Shown piece after piece: positions 13,133-23,200 of a stretch of 52,491 nt of DNA (position 1 is the first letter of the stretch; each line of letters begins with the position of its first letter). A model generated the notes under the pieces. That model worked only from the letters and a program-made list of their open reading frames with translations. It made no database searches and had not been told where the DNA came from. The position numbers and the translations under genes are program-made. The stretch is from assembly GCA_937873205.1 (NCBI GenBank), contig CALMVO010000031.1, positions 1 through 52,491 of the forward strand, read 5' to 3'. The stretch is from an uncultured Acetobacteraceae bacterium. Lineage in GTDB: Bacteria; Pseudomonadota; Alphaproteobacteria; Acetobacterales; Acetobacteraceae.

Positions 13133-13145
13133 GGGGGATGCGCGC

Positions 13146-13679
13146 ATGTCACGCATAGGCAAGTATCCCGTCGAGATTCCAGCCGGCGTCGACGTCGCGA
13201 TCGCCGGCGGGATCCTCACCGCCAGGGGCAAGCTCGGCGAGATGCGGCTGCCGCTGTCGCCGCACGTCACCACCACGGTGGACGATGGCCGCGTCAGCGT
13301 GGTGCCGATCGGCACCGCGGCGCAGGCGCGGATGATGTGGGGCACCACCCGCTCGCTCGTCGCCGCGATGGTGAAGGGCGTCTCCACCGGCTATTCGAAG
13401 ACGCTGGAGATCACCGGCACCGGCTATCGCGCGTCCGTGCAGGGCAGCAACCTGGTGATGAACCTCGGCTACTCGCATGACGTGGTCTATCCGATCCCGG
13501 CCGGGATCAAGATCACCACGCCGCGTCCGACCGCCATTACCGTCGAGGGCGTCGACAAGCAGCGCGTTGGCCAGGTGGCGCTCGATATCCGGAACTTCCG
13601 CGCCCCCGAGCCCTACAAGGGCAAGGGCGTGCGCTACGACAACGAAGTGATCCGGCGCAAGGAAGGCAAGAAGAAGTAA
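13146..13679 (+). CDS. rplF: 50S ribosomal protein L6
   Basis: L6 lies near the base of the L7/L12 stalk and the sarcin-ricin loop. ATG 13146 gives [17 protein letters not shown] and 177 residues; the longer open frame from 13026 overlaps rpsH and is rejected. The C-terminal signature [20 protein letters not shown] is present. TAA overlaps the rplR ATG by one base (TAATG). Confidence 0.97.
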   Translation: MSRIGKYPVEIPAGVDVAIAGGILTARGKLGEMRLPLSPHVTTTVDDGRVSVVPIGTAAQARMMWGTTRSLVAAMVKGVSTGYSKTLEITGTGYRASVQGSNLVMNLGYSHDVVYPIPAGIKITTPRPTAITVEGVDKQRVGQVALDIRNFRAPEPYKGKGVRYDNEVIRRKEGKKK

Positions 13680-14041
13680 TGGCGACGCAACAGGATCTGC
13701 GGGAGCGGCGGCGCATTCGCCTCCGCTACCAGCTTCGCCGGAAGGCCGGCGGCCGTCCGCGCCTGTCGGTGTTCCGCTCGGGCAAGAACATCTACGCGCA
13801 GGTGATCGACGACGTCGCCGGCCGTACGCTGGCCGCCGCCTCCTCGCTGGACAAGGACCTGCGCGAGCAGTCCAAAACCGGTGCGACCAGGGATGCGGCG
13901 ACCGCCGTCGGCCGCCTCGTCGCCGAGCGGGCGCTGGCCGCGGGCGTCAACCAGGTCGTGTTCGATCGGGGCGCCTATCTGTATCACGGGCGCGTCAAGG
14001 CGCTGGCGGAGGCCGCCCGCGAGGGTGGCCTCGCCTTCTGA
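13679..14041 (+). CDS. rplR: 50S ribosomal protein L18
   Basis: L18 binds 5S rRNA together with L5. The 120-residue product contains [20 protein letters not shown] near residue 28 and the C-terminal [20 protein letters not shown]. It is coupled to rplF by a one-base overlap. rpsE starts 14 bases downstream behind GAGGGAGGGGG. Confidence 0.97.
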   Translation: MATQQDLRERRRIRLRYQLRRKAGGRPRLSVFRSGKNIYAQVIDDVAGRTLAAASSLDKDLREQSKTGATRDAATAVGRLVAERALAAGVNQVVFDRGAYLYHGRVKALAEAAREGGLAF

Positions 14042-14055
14042 GGGAGGGGGCGCAC

Positions 14056-14625
14056 ATGGCACGTGAACCGAGGGACGGCGGCCGCGGCGGGCGCGAGCGC
14101 GACCGCGACGGCGACGACCTGATCGACAAGCTGGTCACCATCAACCGCGTGGCCAAGGTGGTGAAGGGCGGACGCCGGTTCGCGTTCGCCGCCCTGGTGG
14201 TGGTGGGCGACCAGAAGGGCCGCGTCGGCTACGGCGCCGGCAAGGCGCGCGAGGTGCCGGAGGCGATCCGCAAGGCGACCGAGCGCGCCAAGCGCACCAT
14301 GATCCGGGTGCCGATGAAGGAAGGCCGCACGCTGCATCACGACGCGACCGGCCATTACGGCGCCGGCAACGTCATCCTGCGTTCGGCCGAGGCCGGCACC
14401 GGCATCATCGCCGGCGGACCGATGCGGGCGGTGTTCGAGACGCTGGGCATCGGTGACGTGGTCGCGAAGTCGCTCGGCAGCCGCAACCCGCACAACATGG
14501 TCAAGGCGACCTTCAACGCCCTGGAGCGCTGCGCGAGCCCGCGCTCGGTCGCCAACCGCCGCGGCAAGAAGGTGTCGGACATCCTCGGCAAGCGCGAGGG
14601 CGTGGTGGAGACGGCCGATGTCTGA
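14056..14625 (+). CDS. rpsE: 30S ribosomal protein S5
   Basis: S5 supports decoding accuracy and lines the mRNA entry channel. The 189-residue product opens with a Gly/Arg/Asp-rich segment (residues 2-20) before the conserved [20 protein letters not shown]. The S5 core [17 protein letters not shown] and [15 protein letters not shown] is intact. Its 3' end overlaps the start of rpmD by eight bases. Confidence 0.97.
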   Translation: MAREPRDGGRGGRERDRDGDDLIDKLVTINRVAKVVKGGRRFAFAALVVVGDQKGRVGYGAGKAREVPEAIRKATERAKRTMIRVPMKEGRTLHHDATGHYGAGNVILRSAEAGTGIIAGGPMRAVFETLGIGDVVAKSLGSRNPHNMVKATFNALERCASPRSVANRRGKKVSDILGKREGVVETADV

Positions 14626-14821
14626 GGACAACGCCGCGGCGGCGAAGCCCGTGGTCCGCTTCCGGCAGATCGCGTCGGGTAATGGCCGCAAGCCGGGTCA
14701 GCAGGCGACGCTGATCGGGCTCGGCCTGAACAAGGTCGGCAAGGTCCGCGAGCTGGAGGATACCCCCTCGGTGCGCGGCATGCTGCGCAAGGTGCACCAC
14801 CTCGTGCAGGTGGAGGATTGA
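14618..14821 (+). CDS. rpmD: 50S ribosomal protein L30
   Basis: L30 is a small 50S protein. ATG 14618 lies inside the rpsE end (8-base overlap) and gives 67 residues. The L30 signature follows a short leader: [20 protein letters not shown], then [20 protein letters not shown] and the LRKVHHLV motif. rplO starts one base after its stop. Confidence 0.94.
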   Translation: MSEDNAAAAKPVVRFRQIASGNGRKPGQQATLIGLGLNKVGKVRELEDTPSVRGMLRKVHHLVQVED

Positions 14822-14822
14822 G

Positions 14823-15311
14823 ATGGTCGAACTGAATGAGCTCCGCGACAACGCCGGCGCCCATTACCGCAAGAAGCGGCTCGGCCGCGGCATTGGCTCG
14901 GGCAAGGGCAAGACCTCCGGCAAGGGCGTCAAGGGGCAGAAGGCGCGCGAAGGCGTGTCGCTGAACGGCTTTGAGGGAGGCCAGCTGCCGATCTACCGGC
15001 GGCTGCCCAAGCGCGGCTTCAAGAACCTGTTTCGCAAGGTCTACGCGCCGATCAACCTCGGCACGCTGGAGAAGGCGATCGTCGACGGCCGTCTGTCGGC
15101 CGACGCCACCGTCACCGAGGACGCGCTGCGAGCGGCCAAGCTGATCGGGAGTGGAAAGGTCAACGGGATTCGGCTGCTGGCGACCGGCGAGCTGACCCGT
15201 GCGCTTACCATCGAGGTGTCGGGTGCGTCGGTGGCGGCGATCGCGGCGGTCGAGAAGGCGGGCGGATCGGTCAAAACCACGGTCGAGAAGCGCATCAAGC
15301 CTGAGGCCTGA
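14823..15311 (+). CDS. rplO: 50S ribosomal protein L15
   Basis: L15 binds 23S rRNA late in assembly. The 162-residue product has the Lys/Gly-rich N-terminal extension [20 protein letters not shown] and [18 protein letters not shown]. The stop TGA (15309-15311) lies within three tandem copies of GCCTGAG. Unlike in E. coli, secY does not follow immediately: 126 bases containing a repeat element intervene. Confidence 0.97.
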   Translation: MVELNELRDNAGAHYRKKRLGRGIGSGKGKTSGKGVKGQKAREGVSLNGFEGGQLPIYRRLPKRGFKNLFRKVYAPINLGTLEKAIVDGRLSADATVTEDALRAAKLIGSGKVNGIRLLATGELTRALTIEVSGASVAAIAAVEKAGGSVKTTVEKRIKPEA

Positions 15312-15319
15312 GGCCTGAG
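15299..15319 (+). repeat. Three tandem GCCTGAG units at the rplO stop
   Basis: GCCTGAG occurs three times without spacers, and the middle copy supplies the rplO stop codon. It looks like local slippage, and extra copies would not change the protein. Confidence 0.7.
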
Positions 15320-15320
15320 G

Positions 15321-15372
15321 CTGGGGGCTCGGCCCCTGGACCCTGCCGAAGGCTGGCCTTTGGAAACCGCTT
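15321..15372. repeat. Family A palindromic repeat, half copy (rplO-secY)
   Basis: CTGGGGGCTCGGCCCCTGG followed by ACCCTGCCGAAGGCTGGCC and TTTGGAAACCGCTT matches the left half of the elements at 20081 and 45006, with a few changes. GGGGCTCGGCCCC forms a hairpin. The right arm is missing. It fills most of the rplO-secY gap. Confidence 0.7.
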
Positions 15373-15387
15373 GCTTCAGGTTAGATA
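15360..15387 (+). promoter_or_regulatory. Possible promoter upstream of secY
   Basis: TTGGAA (15360-15365) and TAGATA (15382-15387) are spaced by 16 bases, about 50 bases before the secY ATG. The -35 box lies within the repeat element. Match quality is moderate, and read-through from rplO is equally possible. Confidence 0.25.
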
Positions 15388-15437
15388 CAGCGCCCGGTGA
15401 TCTCGCCGCGGCGCTGTTGTCTTGAAAGGGATGGCGC

Positions 15438-16790
15438 ATGGCCTCGGCGGCCGAGCAGCTCGCATCCAGCATCAATATCGGCGCCTTCGCCAAGGCGACC
15501 GAGTTGCAGCGCCGCATCTGGTTCACCCTGGGGGCGCTGATCGTCTACCGGATCGGCACGTACATCCCGGTCCCGGGCGTCGACGCGCGCGTGATGGGCC
15601 AGCTCCTGGCGCAGAACCAGGGCGGCATCCTGGGCATGTTCGATATGTTCTCGGGTGGCGCACTCGGTCGCATGACCGTGCTGGCGCTCAACATCATGCC
15701 CTATATCAGCGCCTCGATCATCGTGCAGCTGATGTCGTCGGCGATCCCGACGCTGGAGGCAATCAAGAAGGAGGGTGAGCAGGGCCGCAAGAAGCTCAAC
15801 CAGTACACCCGCTACCTCACCGTGTTGATCGCGATGTTCCAGGCCTACGGCATCGCCGTCGGGCTTGAGCATCTGCGCGCCGCCGCGGCCGCCTCGGCCG
15901 TGGTCGATCCCGGATACTTCTTCCGCTTCTCCTGCGTGGTGACGCTGGTCGGCGGCACCATGTTCCTGATGTGGCTCGGCGAGCAGATCACGTCGCGAGG
16001 CGTCGGCAACGGCATCTCGCTGATCATCTTCGCTGGCATCGTCGCCAACCTGCCGCACGCGCTCGCGACCCTGTTCCAGCTCGGCTACACCGGCGGCCTG
16101 TCGCCGGTGTTTGTGGTGCTGTTCCTGGTGCTGGCGGCCGCTGTGATCGCCTTCATCGTCTTCATGGAGCAGGCGCAGCGCCGGGTCGTGATCCAGTATC
16201 CCAAGCGCCAGGTCGGCATGCGCATGACCGGCGGCGAGTCCACCCACATGCCGCTCAAGGTGAACACCGCTGGCGTGATCCCGCCGATCTTCGCGAGCTC
16301 GGTGCTGCTAATTCCGGTGACCATCTCGGGCTTCGCGTCGGGCAAGGCCAACATGCCGCACTGGCTGGGCTTCCTGGCTCAGCAGCTCGGTCAGGGCCGG
16401 CCGCTCTACATGCTCTTCTACGCGGCGATGATCCTGTTCTTCTCGTATTTCTATGCCGCGGTCGCCTTCAATCCTCAGGAGACCGCCGACAATTTGCGCA
16501 AGCAGGGCGGCTTCATCCCCGGCATCCGACCCGGCGCCAACACCTCGGACTACCTTGACCGCATCCTGGTGCGGCTCACCACGATCGGGGCGCTCTACCT
16601 GGTCGTCGTATGCCTGCTGCCGCAGATCCTGATCAGCCGCTACAACGTGCCGTTCTACTTCGGCGGCACCAGCCTCATCATCATCGTCTCCGTGACCATG
16701 GACACGGTGACGCAGATCCAGTCGCACCTGCTGGCGCATCAGTACGAGGGCCTCATCCGCAAGTCGCGCGGCCGGACGAGGGCGCGGTGA
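15438..16790 (+). CDS. secY: Preprotein translocase subunit SecY
   Basis: SecY is the channel subunit of the SecYEG inner-membrane translocon. The 450-residue product shows ten hydrophobic segments, the first at about residues 27-45. It ends with the conserved tenth segment and cytosolic tail [20 protein letters not shown]. The [10 protein letters not shown] region and the [10 protein letters not shown] loop are typical. AAAGGGATGGCGC precedes the ATG. Its stop overlaps the adk start by four bases (GTGA). Confidence 0.97.
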   Translation: MASAAEQLASSINIGAFAKATELQRRIWFTLGALIVYRIGTYIPVPGVDARVMGQLLAQNQGGILGMFDMFSGGALGRMTVLALNIMPYISASIIVQLMSSAIPTLEAIKKEGEQGRKKLNQYTRYLTVLIAMFQAYGIAVGLEHLRAAAAASAVVDPGYFFRFSCVVTLVGGTMFLMWLGEQITSRGVGNGISLIIFAGIVANLPHALATLFQLGYTGGLSPVFVVLFLVLAAAVIAFIVFMEQAQRRVVIQYPKRQVGMRMTGGESTHMPLKVNTAGVIPPIFASSVLLIPVTISGFASGKANMPHWLGFLAQQLGQGRPLYMLFYAAMILFFSYFYAAVAFNPQETADNLRKQGGFIPGIRPGANTSDYLDRILVRLTTIGALYLVVVCLLPQILISRYNVPFYFGGTSLIIIVSVTMDTVTQIQSHLLAHQYEGLIRKSRGRTRAR

Positions 16791-17464
16791 GGCTGATCTT
16801 CCTGGGCCCACCCGGGGCCGGTAAGGGCACCCAGGCGAAGCGGCTGGAGACCCTGCACGGCATCGCCCAGATCTCCACCGGCGACATGCTGCGCGCCGAG
16901 GTGCAGGCCGGCTCCGAGATCGGGCGGCAGGCCAAGGCGATCATGGATTCGGGCGGACTGGTGTCGGACGAGATCCTGGTCGCCATGCTCGGCGCCCGCG
17001 TCGGCCAGCCGGATTGCGCCCGCGGCTTCATCCTGGACGGCTTCCCGCGTACCACCGTGCAGGCGGCCGCCCTCGACGCCATGCTGGTCCAGCTCGGGCT
17101 CGGCATCGACGCCGTGCTGTCGCTCGAGGTCAACGAGGCCGAACTCACCGAGCGCATCGCCGGCCGGTTCACCTGCAGGCAGTGCGGCACCGGGTATCAC
17201 GACAGCTTCAAGCGGCCGCTGGTCGAAGGCATCTGCGACGTCTGCGGCAGCCATGAGTTCGTGCACCGGGCCGACGACAACCGCGACACCGTCGCGGCCC
17301 GCCTCGACGCCTACCGCCGGCTGACGGCGCCGATCCTGCCACACTACGAGCGGCAGGGTCTGGTGCACCGGATTGACGGCATGGCGGAAATCGACGCCGT
17401 CAGCGCCGCCATCGACGACGCCCTCATATCGGTCGATAAGGCGCAGCCGTTCACGTCAAATTGA
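16787..17464 (+). CDS. adk: Adenylate kinase with a four-cysteine (zinc-type) LID
   Basis: Adenylate kinase interconverts ATP + AMP and 2 ADP. GTG 16787 overlaps the secY stop and gives 225 residues. The P-loop GPPGAGKGT is at residues 7-15, STGDMLR at 30-36, and DGFPRT at 84-89. The LID domain has Cys130, Cys133, Cys150 and Cys153 as CRQC...CDVC, the pattern that binds structural zinc in many adenylate kinases; E. coli Adk lacks it. The frame is open further upstream inside secY, but that part is not kinase-like. It ends the spc cluster. Confidence 0.96.
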   Translation: MRLIFLGPPGAGKGTQAKRLETLHGIAQISTGDMLRAEVQAGSEIGRQAKAIMDSGGLVSDEILVAMLGARVGQPDCARGFILDGFPRTTVQAAALDAMLVQLGLGIDAVLSLEVNEAELTERIAGRFTCRQCGTGYHDSFKRPLVEGICDVCGSHEFVHRADDNRDTVAARLDAYRRLTAPILPHYERQGLVHRIDGMAEIDAVSAAIDDALISVDKAQPFTSN

Positions 17465-17474
17465 TCCAGCCGCG

Positions 17475-17502
17475 TTGACTTGAGGAGCGCGGCCGCTATA
17501 GT
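17475..17502 (+). promoter_or_regulatory. Strong promoter-like site of the alpha (rpsM) operon
   Basis: TTGACT (17475-17480) and TATAGT (17497-17502) are spaced by 16 bases. The initiation region that follows is GC-only (GCGCGCCC), the kind of discriminator associated with stringent control of ribosomal promoters. It lies 11 bases after adk and about 130 bases before rpsM. Confidence 0.65.
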
Positions 17503-17630
17503 GCGCGCCCTTGACCGGGACTGCGGACGCGCCTCCTTCGGCGCCAGCGGGACCGGCGATTCCGATCACAAGCCTGGCCAGTCCAGGACGAGCAGGCCCC
17601 GGCCATCCGGGTGCACGAGGAGTGACTGGC

Positions 17631-18008
17631 GTGGCGCGTATTGCCGGCGTGAACATCCCCACCACCAAGCGGGTGGTTATCGGCCTGACCTACGTGTTCG
17701 GTATCGGACCGGCTAAGGCGCAGCAGATCTGCACGCAGCTCGGCATCCCGCCCGAGCGTCGGGTCAACGAGATGTCGGACGACGAGATCCTGAAGGTACG
17801 CGAGCTGATCGACCGCGACTACCGCGTCGAGGGCGACCTTCGTCGCGAGCTGGCAATGAACGTGAAGCGGCTGATGGACCTCGGCTGCTATCGCGGCCTG
17901 CGCCATCGCCGCGGTCTGCCGGTGCGCGGCCAGCGCACCCACACCAATGCCCGCACCCGCAAGGGCAAGGCGGTGGCGATCGCCGGCAAGAAGAAGGTCA
18001 CGAAGTGA
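17631..18008 (+). CDS. rpsM: 30S ribosomal protein S13
   Basis: S13 contacts the P-site tRNA and the 50S subunit through bridge B1. GTG 17631 gives [16 protein letters not shown] and 125 residues, the family length, behind GAGGAGTGA. An ATG-type start at 17511 would add 40 Pro/Ala/Gly-rich residues and would begin within the promoter region, so it is rejected. The C-terminal [15 protein letters not shown] is conserved. There is no rpmJ upstream and no rpsD in this operon, as is usual in alphaproteobacteria. Confidence 0.96.
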   Translation: MARIAGVNIPTTKRVVIGLTYVFGIGPAKAQQICTQLGIPPERRVNEMSDDEILKVRELIDRDYRVEGDLRRELAMNVKRLMDLGCYRGLRHRRGLPVRGQRTHTNARTRKGKAVAIAGKKKVTK

Positions 18009-18083
18009 GCTGAGGCATCTGCCTCCGCTCGCCCCCGTGCGCCTTCGCGGGCGCGCTTAAGACAGGTCAGGACGAACATCATC

Positions 18084-18476
18084 ATGGCGAAAGCCGCCGC
18101 ACCGCGCGTCCGTAAGAAAGAGCGCAAGAACATCATCTCGGGCGTGGCGCATGTGCTGTCCACGTTCAACAACACGATGATCACCATCGCCGACGCGCAG
18201 GGCAACGCCATCGCCTGGTCGTCCGCCGGCAGCCAGGGCTTCAAGGGGTCTCGGAAGTCGACCCCCTACGCCGCCCAGGTCGCCGCAGAGGATGCCGGGA
18301 AGAAGGCGCGCGAGCACGGCATGGAGACGCTGGAGATCGAGGTCTCGGGTCCGGGTTCCGGCCGCGAGAGCGCGCTTCGGGCGCTGCAGGCGGTCGGCTT
18401 CTCGATCACCGCGATCCGCGACATGACCCCGATCCCGCATAACGGCTGCCGTCCGCGCAAGCGCCGCCGGGTCTAG
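18084..18476 (+). CDS. rpsK: 30S ribosomal protein S11
   Basis: S11 forms the 30S platform. The 130-residue product carries [20 protein letters not shown] near residue 29 and the invariant C-terminus [12 protein letters not shown]. It starts 75 bases after rpsM; the gap contains a small GC hairpin (18039-18054). rpoA follows. Confidence 0.97.
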   Translation: MAKAAAPRVRKKERKNIISGVAHVLSTFNNTMITIADAQGNAIAWSSAGSQGFKGSRKSTPYAAQVAAEDAGKKAREHGMETLEIEVSGPGSGRESALRALQAVGFSITAIRDMTPIPHNGCRPRKRRRV

Positions 18477-18592
18477 TCCGCCGCCGCGCAGCTTCGATCG
18501 CCCGCCGGCCCGTCCGGCGGATCCTGCCCGACGCCGTCATGACCGCACCCGGTCGGGGCGGCGTCGTCCCCTCGTTCAGAAAGGCCACTCTC

Positions 18593-19612
18593 TTGGCGCT
18601 CCAGAACAACTGGAAAAACCTCATCAAGCCGGAGAAGCTGGACATCGAGCCCGGCAACGAGCCGGCGCGCACGGCGACCGTCGTCGCCGAGCCGCTGGAG
18701 CGTGGCTTTGGCATGACGCTCGGCAACGCGATCCGGCGCATCCTGCTGTCCTCGCTGCAGGGCGCCGCCGTCACCGCGATCCAGATCGACGGCGTGCTGC
18801 ACGAGTTCTCCTCGATCGCCGGCGTGCGCGAGGACGTCACCGACATCGTGCTCAACATCAAGCAGCTGGCGCTGCGCATGCATGGTGACGGGCCGAAGCG
18901 CATGGTGCTGACGGCGACCGGACCCGGCGAGGTCAAGGCCGGCCAGATTCAGGTCGGCCACGACATCGAGGTCATGAACCCCGACCTCGTGATCTGCACG
19001 CTGGACGACGGCGTGAAGCTCGGCATGGAGTTCACCGTCAACCTCGGCAAGGGCTACGTGCCCGCCGCCGCCAACCGGCCCGAGGACGCGCCGATCGGCC
19101 TGATCCCGATCGATGCGATCTACTCGCCGGTACGGCGCTGCTCCTACAAGGTGGAGCCGACCCGCGTCGGTCAGGTCACCGACTACGACAAGCTGCTGCT
19201 GACGGTGGAGACCAATGGCTCTGTGACGCCGGAGGATGCGGTGGCGCTCGCCGCGCGAATCCTGCAGGACCAGCTGCAGCTGTTCATCAATTTCGACGAG
19301 CCGCGCCCGGTCCGCACCGAGGAGCCGCAGGACGACCTGCCGTTCAACCGCAACCTGCTGCGCAAGGTCGACGAGCTCGAGCTCTCGGTCCGCTCGGCGA
19401 ACTGCCTGAAGAACGACAACATCGTCTATATCGGCGACCTCGTGCAGAAGACCGAGCAGGAGATGCTGCGGACCCCGAATTTCGGCCGCAAGTCGTTGAA
19501 CGAGATCAAGGAGGTGCTGACCTCCATGGGCCTGGCGCTCGGCATGAACGTGCCGACCTGGCCGCCCGAGAACATCGAAGATCTCGCCAAGCGGCTCGAC
19601 GAGCCGTTCTGA
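18593..19612 (+). CDS. rpoA: RNA polymerase alpha subunit
   Basis: Alpha dimerises to start RNA polymerase assembly and contacts UP elements and activators. TTG 18593 gives (M)[15 protein letters not shown], the family N-terminus, and 339 residues. An in-frame ATG at 18539 would add an 18-residue extension that does not look conserved. The N-terminal domain includes [19 protein letters not shown]. The C-terminal domain keeps the DNA-binding set in [10 protein letters not shown] and [10 protein letters not shown] (R, N, C, G, K and S of the E. coli 265 determinant). Confidence 0.96.
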   Translation: MALQNNWKNLIKPEKLDIEPGNEPARTATVVAEPLERGFGMTLGNAIRRILLSSLQGAAVTAIQIDGVLHEFSSIAGVREDVTDIVLNIKQLALRMHGDGPKRMVLTATGPGEVKAGQIQVGHDIEVMNPDLVICTLDDGVKLGMEFTVNLGKGYVPAAANRPEDAPIGLIPIDAIYSPVRRCSYKVEPTRVGQVTDYDKLLLTVETNGSVTPEDAVALAARILQDQLQLFINFDEPRPVRTEEPQDDLPFNRNLLRKVDELELSVRSANCLKNDNIVYIGDLVQKTEQEMLRTPNFGRKSLNEIKEVLTSMGLALGMNVPTWPPENIEDLAKRLDEPF

Positions 19613-19640
19613 GCCGACACACCAACAGGAACCAGAAGTC

Positions 19641-20069
19641 ATGCGTCATGGTGTTGCCGGCCGGAAGCTCGGCGTTACCTCCACCCACCGCCTCGCGATG
19701 TTCCGCAACATGGCGGTGGCGCTGATCAAGCACGAGCAGATCACCACCACGCTGCCCAAGGCGAAGGAGCTGCGCCCGGTCGCCGAGCGGTTGATCACGC
19801 TGGGCAAGCGTGGCGGCCTACACGCCCGCCGTCAGGCCTACGCGCAGCTGCGCGACGACGTCATCGTCGCCAAGCTGTTCGGCGTCATCGCCGAGCGCTA
19901 CAAGGTTCGCGCCGGCGGCTACACCCGTGTGCTGCGGGCCGGCATGCGCCATGGCGACGCGGCCGACATGGCCGTGATCGAGCTGGTCGAGCGCGATGTC
20001 GGCGCCAAGGGCCTCGACAGCGGGCCGAAGCCGGAGATGGCCGGCGAGAGCGAGAACGACTTCTCTTAA
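19641..20069 (+). CDS. rplQ: 50S ribosomal protein L17
   Basis: L17 is a 50S protein near the tunnel exit. The 142-residue product begins [20 protein letters not shown] and contains [20 protein letters not shown]. An acidic tail ends it (GESENDFS). It closes the alpha operon; a large palindromic repeat begins 12 bases after its stop. Confidence 0.96.
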   Translation: MRHGVAGRKLGVTSTHRLAMFRNMAVALIKHEQITTTLPKAKELRPVAERLITLGKRGGLHARRQAYAQLRDDVIVAKLFGVIAERYKVRAGGYTRVLRAGMRHGDAADMAVIELVERDVGAKGLDSGPKPEMAGESENDFS

Positions 20070-20080
20070 GGGAAGAAGGC

Positions 20081-20189
20081 AAGGGGCTCTGCCCCTGGAC
20101 CCGCCAAAGGCTCGCCTTTGGAAACCGCTTATAAAATGGGTTCCAAGGGCCGCCGGCCCTTGGCGGGTCCAGGGCGGAGCCCTGACCTT
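20081..20189. repeat. Family A palindromic repeat, full copy (rplQ-DUF2126)
   Basis: The left arm 20081-20107 is the near-perfect reverse complement of the right arm 20160-20189. Nested hairpins lie between them: AAAGG-CTCG-CCTTT, TTGGAA / TTCCAA, and AAGGGCC-GCC-GGCCCTT. It probably terminates or protects the alpha-operon transcript. The same element recurs at 45006-45143. Confidence 0.85.
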
Positions 20190-20209
20190 GGCGGCACGGC
20201 GGCTGCATG

Positions 20210-20223
20210 ACAGCTTGAGCTGT
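20210..20223. promoter_or_regulatory. Short inverted repeat upstream of the transglutaminase gene
   Basis: ACAGCT-TG-AGCTGT is a perfect 6-bp inverted repeat 23 bases before the downstream ATG. It could be an operator or simply part of the repeat-rich spacer. I find no clear -35/-10 pair around it. Confidence 0.25.
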
Positions 20224-20245
20224 AGCACCACCGGAGACGCCGGCC

Positions 20246-23200
20246 ATGACGCTCCACGTCGCCCTGACGCATCGGACCTCGTATCACTACGATAAGCCGA
20301 TCACGCTAGGTCCGCAGACGATCCGGCTACGTCCAGCCCCGCATGCGCGCACGCCGCTGCTCTCCTACGCGCTGACCGTCGAGCCGCCCGAGCACTTCAT
20401 CAACTGGCAGCAGGATCCGCAGGGCAATCACCTCGCCCGCGTGGTGTTCCCCGAGCGCGTGACCCGCTTTGAAGTGACCGTCGACCTCGTCGCCGACATG
20501 GCGACGATCAACCCGTTCGACTTCTTCCTGGAGCCCGACGCCGAGGAGTGGCCGTTCGCCTACGATCCGGTGCTGCACACGGAACTTGCGCCGTTTCGTC
20601 AGGCCGAGATGCCGGGTTCGCTGCTGAACGCCCTGCTGGCGAGCCTCCCGCGCGAGACCACCCGCACGGTGCCGATGCTGGTCGGACTGAACGCGATGCT
20701 GCGCGACCGCGTCGCCTACATCGTGCGGATGGAGTCCGGCGTGTTCACGCCCGAACAGACGCTGGCCGAGGGCAAGGGCTCCTGCCGCGACAGCGCCTGG
20801 CTGTTCGTCACCGTGGCGCGGCATCTCGGCTTCGCGGCCCGCTTCGTGTCGGGCTATCTGATCCAGTTGAAGCCAGATCCCGACACCCAGGGCGACGGGG
20901 CGCAGGGAGCGGCCGCCGACTTCACCGACCTGCACGCCTGGGCCGAGGTGTATCTGCCCGGTGCCGGCTGGATCGGCTTCGACGTGACCTCCGGCCTGCT
21001 CACCGGCGAGGGCCACATCCCGCTTGCCGCAAGCCCCGAACCCGGCTCCGCGGCGCCGATCAGCGGGCTCGTCGAGCGGAACGAAGGTCGTTTCGACTTC
21101 GCGATGGGCGTCACCCGTGTCGCCGAGAGTTCGCGCACGACGGCACCCTATCCCGAGCCGGCCTGGCAGGCGATCCTGTCGGCCGGGCAGGCGGTCGACC
21201 GCGCGCTGGAGGCCGGCGACGTGCGGCTCACCATGGGCGGCGAACCGACCTTCATCGCCGCCGGCGACATGGACGCGGACGAGTGGAACGCGAGCGCGCT
21301 GGGACCCAGCAAGCGCTCGCTGTCCGGCCGGCTGATCCGCCGGCTGGTGCCGGAATGGGCGCCGGGCGCGGTGCTGCAGTACGGCGTCGGCAAGCACTAC
21401 CCAGGCGAGCAGCTGCCGCGCTGGGCGATCAACGCCACCTGGCGCCGCGACGGCCAGCCGGTCTGGACCAACCCGTCGCTGCTGGCCTCGGACGACGACC
21501 AGGACGACGCCACCGCCGAGGATGCCCGCCGCTTCGCGCGCGCCCTGGCGATCGAGCTGCGCGTCGAGCCGGACCGCGTGCTGCCGGCGCACGAGGACAT
21601 CCACCACGCCCTCTGGCGCGAGCACCGGTTGCCGGCCAACGTCATCGTCGAGGATGCGAGGCTGGCCGACCCGCTGGAACGGGCGCGGCTGGCACGGATC
21701 TACGCCCAGGGCCTCACCGCCGACGTCGGCAGCGTGCTGCCGCTGCGCCGGATCGAGCGCGGCCGCGAGCGTGTCTGGCAGACCGGACGCTGGCTGCTGC
21801 GCTCTGACCTGCTGTTCCTGGTGCCGGGCGACAGCGCGATCGGCTTCCGGCTGCCGCTGCAGAGCCTCGAATGGGCCGACCCGGAGACGATCGAGCCCGA
21901 GTTGGCGCCGGACCCCTTCGCACCCCGCGAGGCGCTGCTGCCGCGGTGGGCGCCGTGGACCGATGCCACCGCCATCCCCCCCGAGCGGACGGCATTGGCC
22001 GATGCGGCGGCGAGCGATGCCGAGCTGGGTCGTCCATCGCTGCCGCCGCGGGCCCCGGCACCGCTGCGGACTGCAACCCCGGCGGGGCCCACGCTCGACC
22101 TGATGCGGCCGCAACCGCCCGCCGAGCCGCGTTACCCCGAGGAGGACGCCGATACCGATGCCGCACGGCTGGTGCGCACGGCCCTCACCGTGGAGGCGCG
22201 CCGCGGGTTGATCCACGTCTTCCTGCCGCCGCTCTACCGCATCGAGGACTGGCTGGATTTGGTCTCGGCGATCGAGATCGTGGCGGCGCAGCAGGACCGC
22301 AAGCTGGTGCTGGAGGGCTATGCGCCGCCGCACGATCCCCGGCTCGCCAGCTTCTCGGTGACGCCCGATCCTGGGGTGATCGAGGTCAACGTGCATCCGG
22401 CCGTGAGCTGGGCCGAGCACGTCGAGCGCACGCAAGTCCTCTACCGGGAGGCCCGGGCGGTCGGCCTCGCCACCGAGAAGTTCCTGCTCGATGGCCGCCA
22501 TGTCGGCACCGGTGGCGGCAACCACGTGGTGATGGGCGGCGCCACGCCGGCCGACAGCCCGTTCCTACGCCGGCCGGACCTGCTGAAGTCGCTGCTCGGC
22601 TACTGGCACAACCATCCAAGCCTGTCCTACCTGTTCTCCGGCCTGTTCATCGGGCCCGCCAGCCAGCATCCGCGTATCGACGAGGCGCGCATGGACGCGC
22701 TGGCCGAGCTCGAGATCGCGTTCGCCCAGATCGTGCCGGGTGCCCGGGTGCCGCACTGGCTGGTCGATCGGCTGCTGCGCAACCTGCTGGCCGACATGAC
22801 TGGCAACACCCACCGCACCGAGTTCTGCATCGACAAGCTCTATGCGCCGGAAAGCAGCTCCGGCCGGCTCGGGCTGGTCGAGCTGCGCGCGATGGAGATG
22901 CCGCCGCACCCGCAGATGGCCGTGGCGCAGGCGCTGCTGCTGCGTGCCGCGATCGCCGCATTCTGGACCACGCCGTACGAGCGCCGGCTGGTCCGCTGGG
23001 GCACCCGGCTGCACGACGACTTCATGCTGCCGCATTTCGTCGCCGAGGACCTGGCCGATGCGCTCGACGACCTGGCTGCGCACGGCCAGCGCCTGCCGCC
23101 TGCGTTCTTCGCGCCGCATCTGGAGTTCCGCTTCCCGCTGGCGGGCTCGGTTACGGTGTCCGGCATCACCATCGAGCTGCGCCAGGCGCTGGAGCCCTGG

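Noticed and set aside
17511..17630. 40-residue extension of rpsM
   Set aside because: It would start within a few bases of the predicted transcription start and is unlike S13. The GTG at 17631 has a good ribosome-binding site.
20081..20189. Family A repeat as an insertion sequence or CRISPR repeat
   Set aside because: There is no transposase frame, no target-site duplication that I can see and no regular spacing of copies. It is palindromic and intergenic, more like REP elements.
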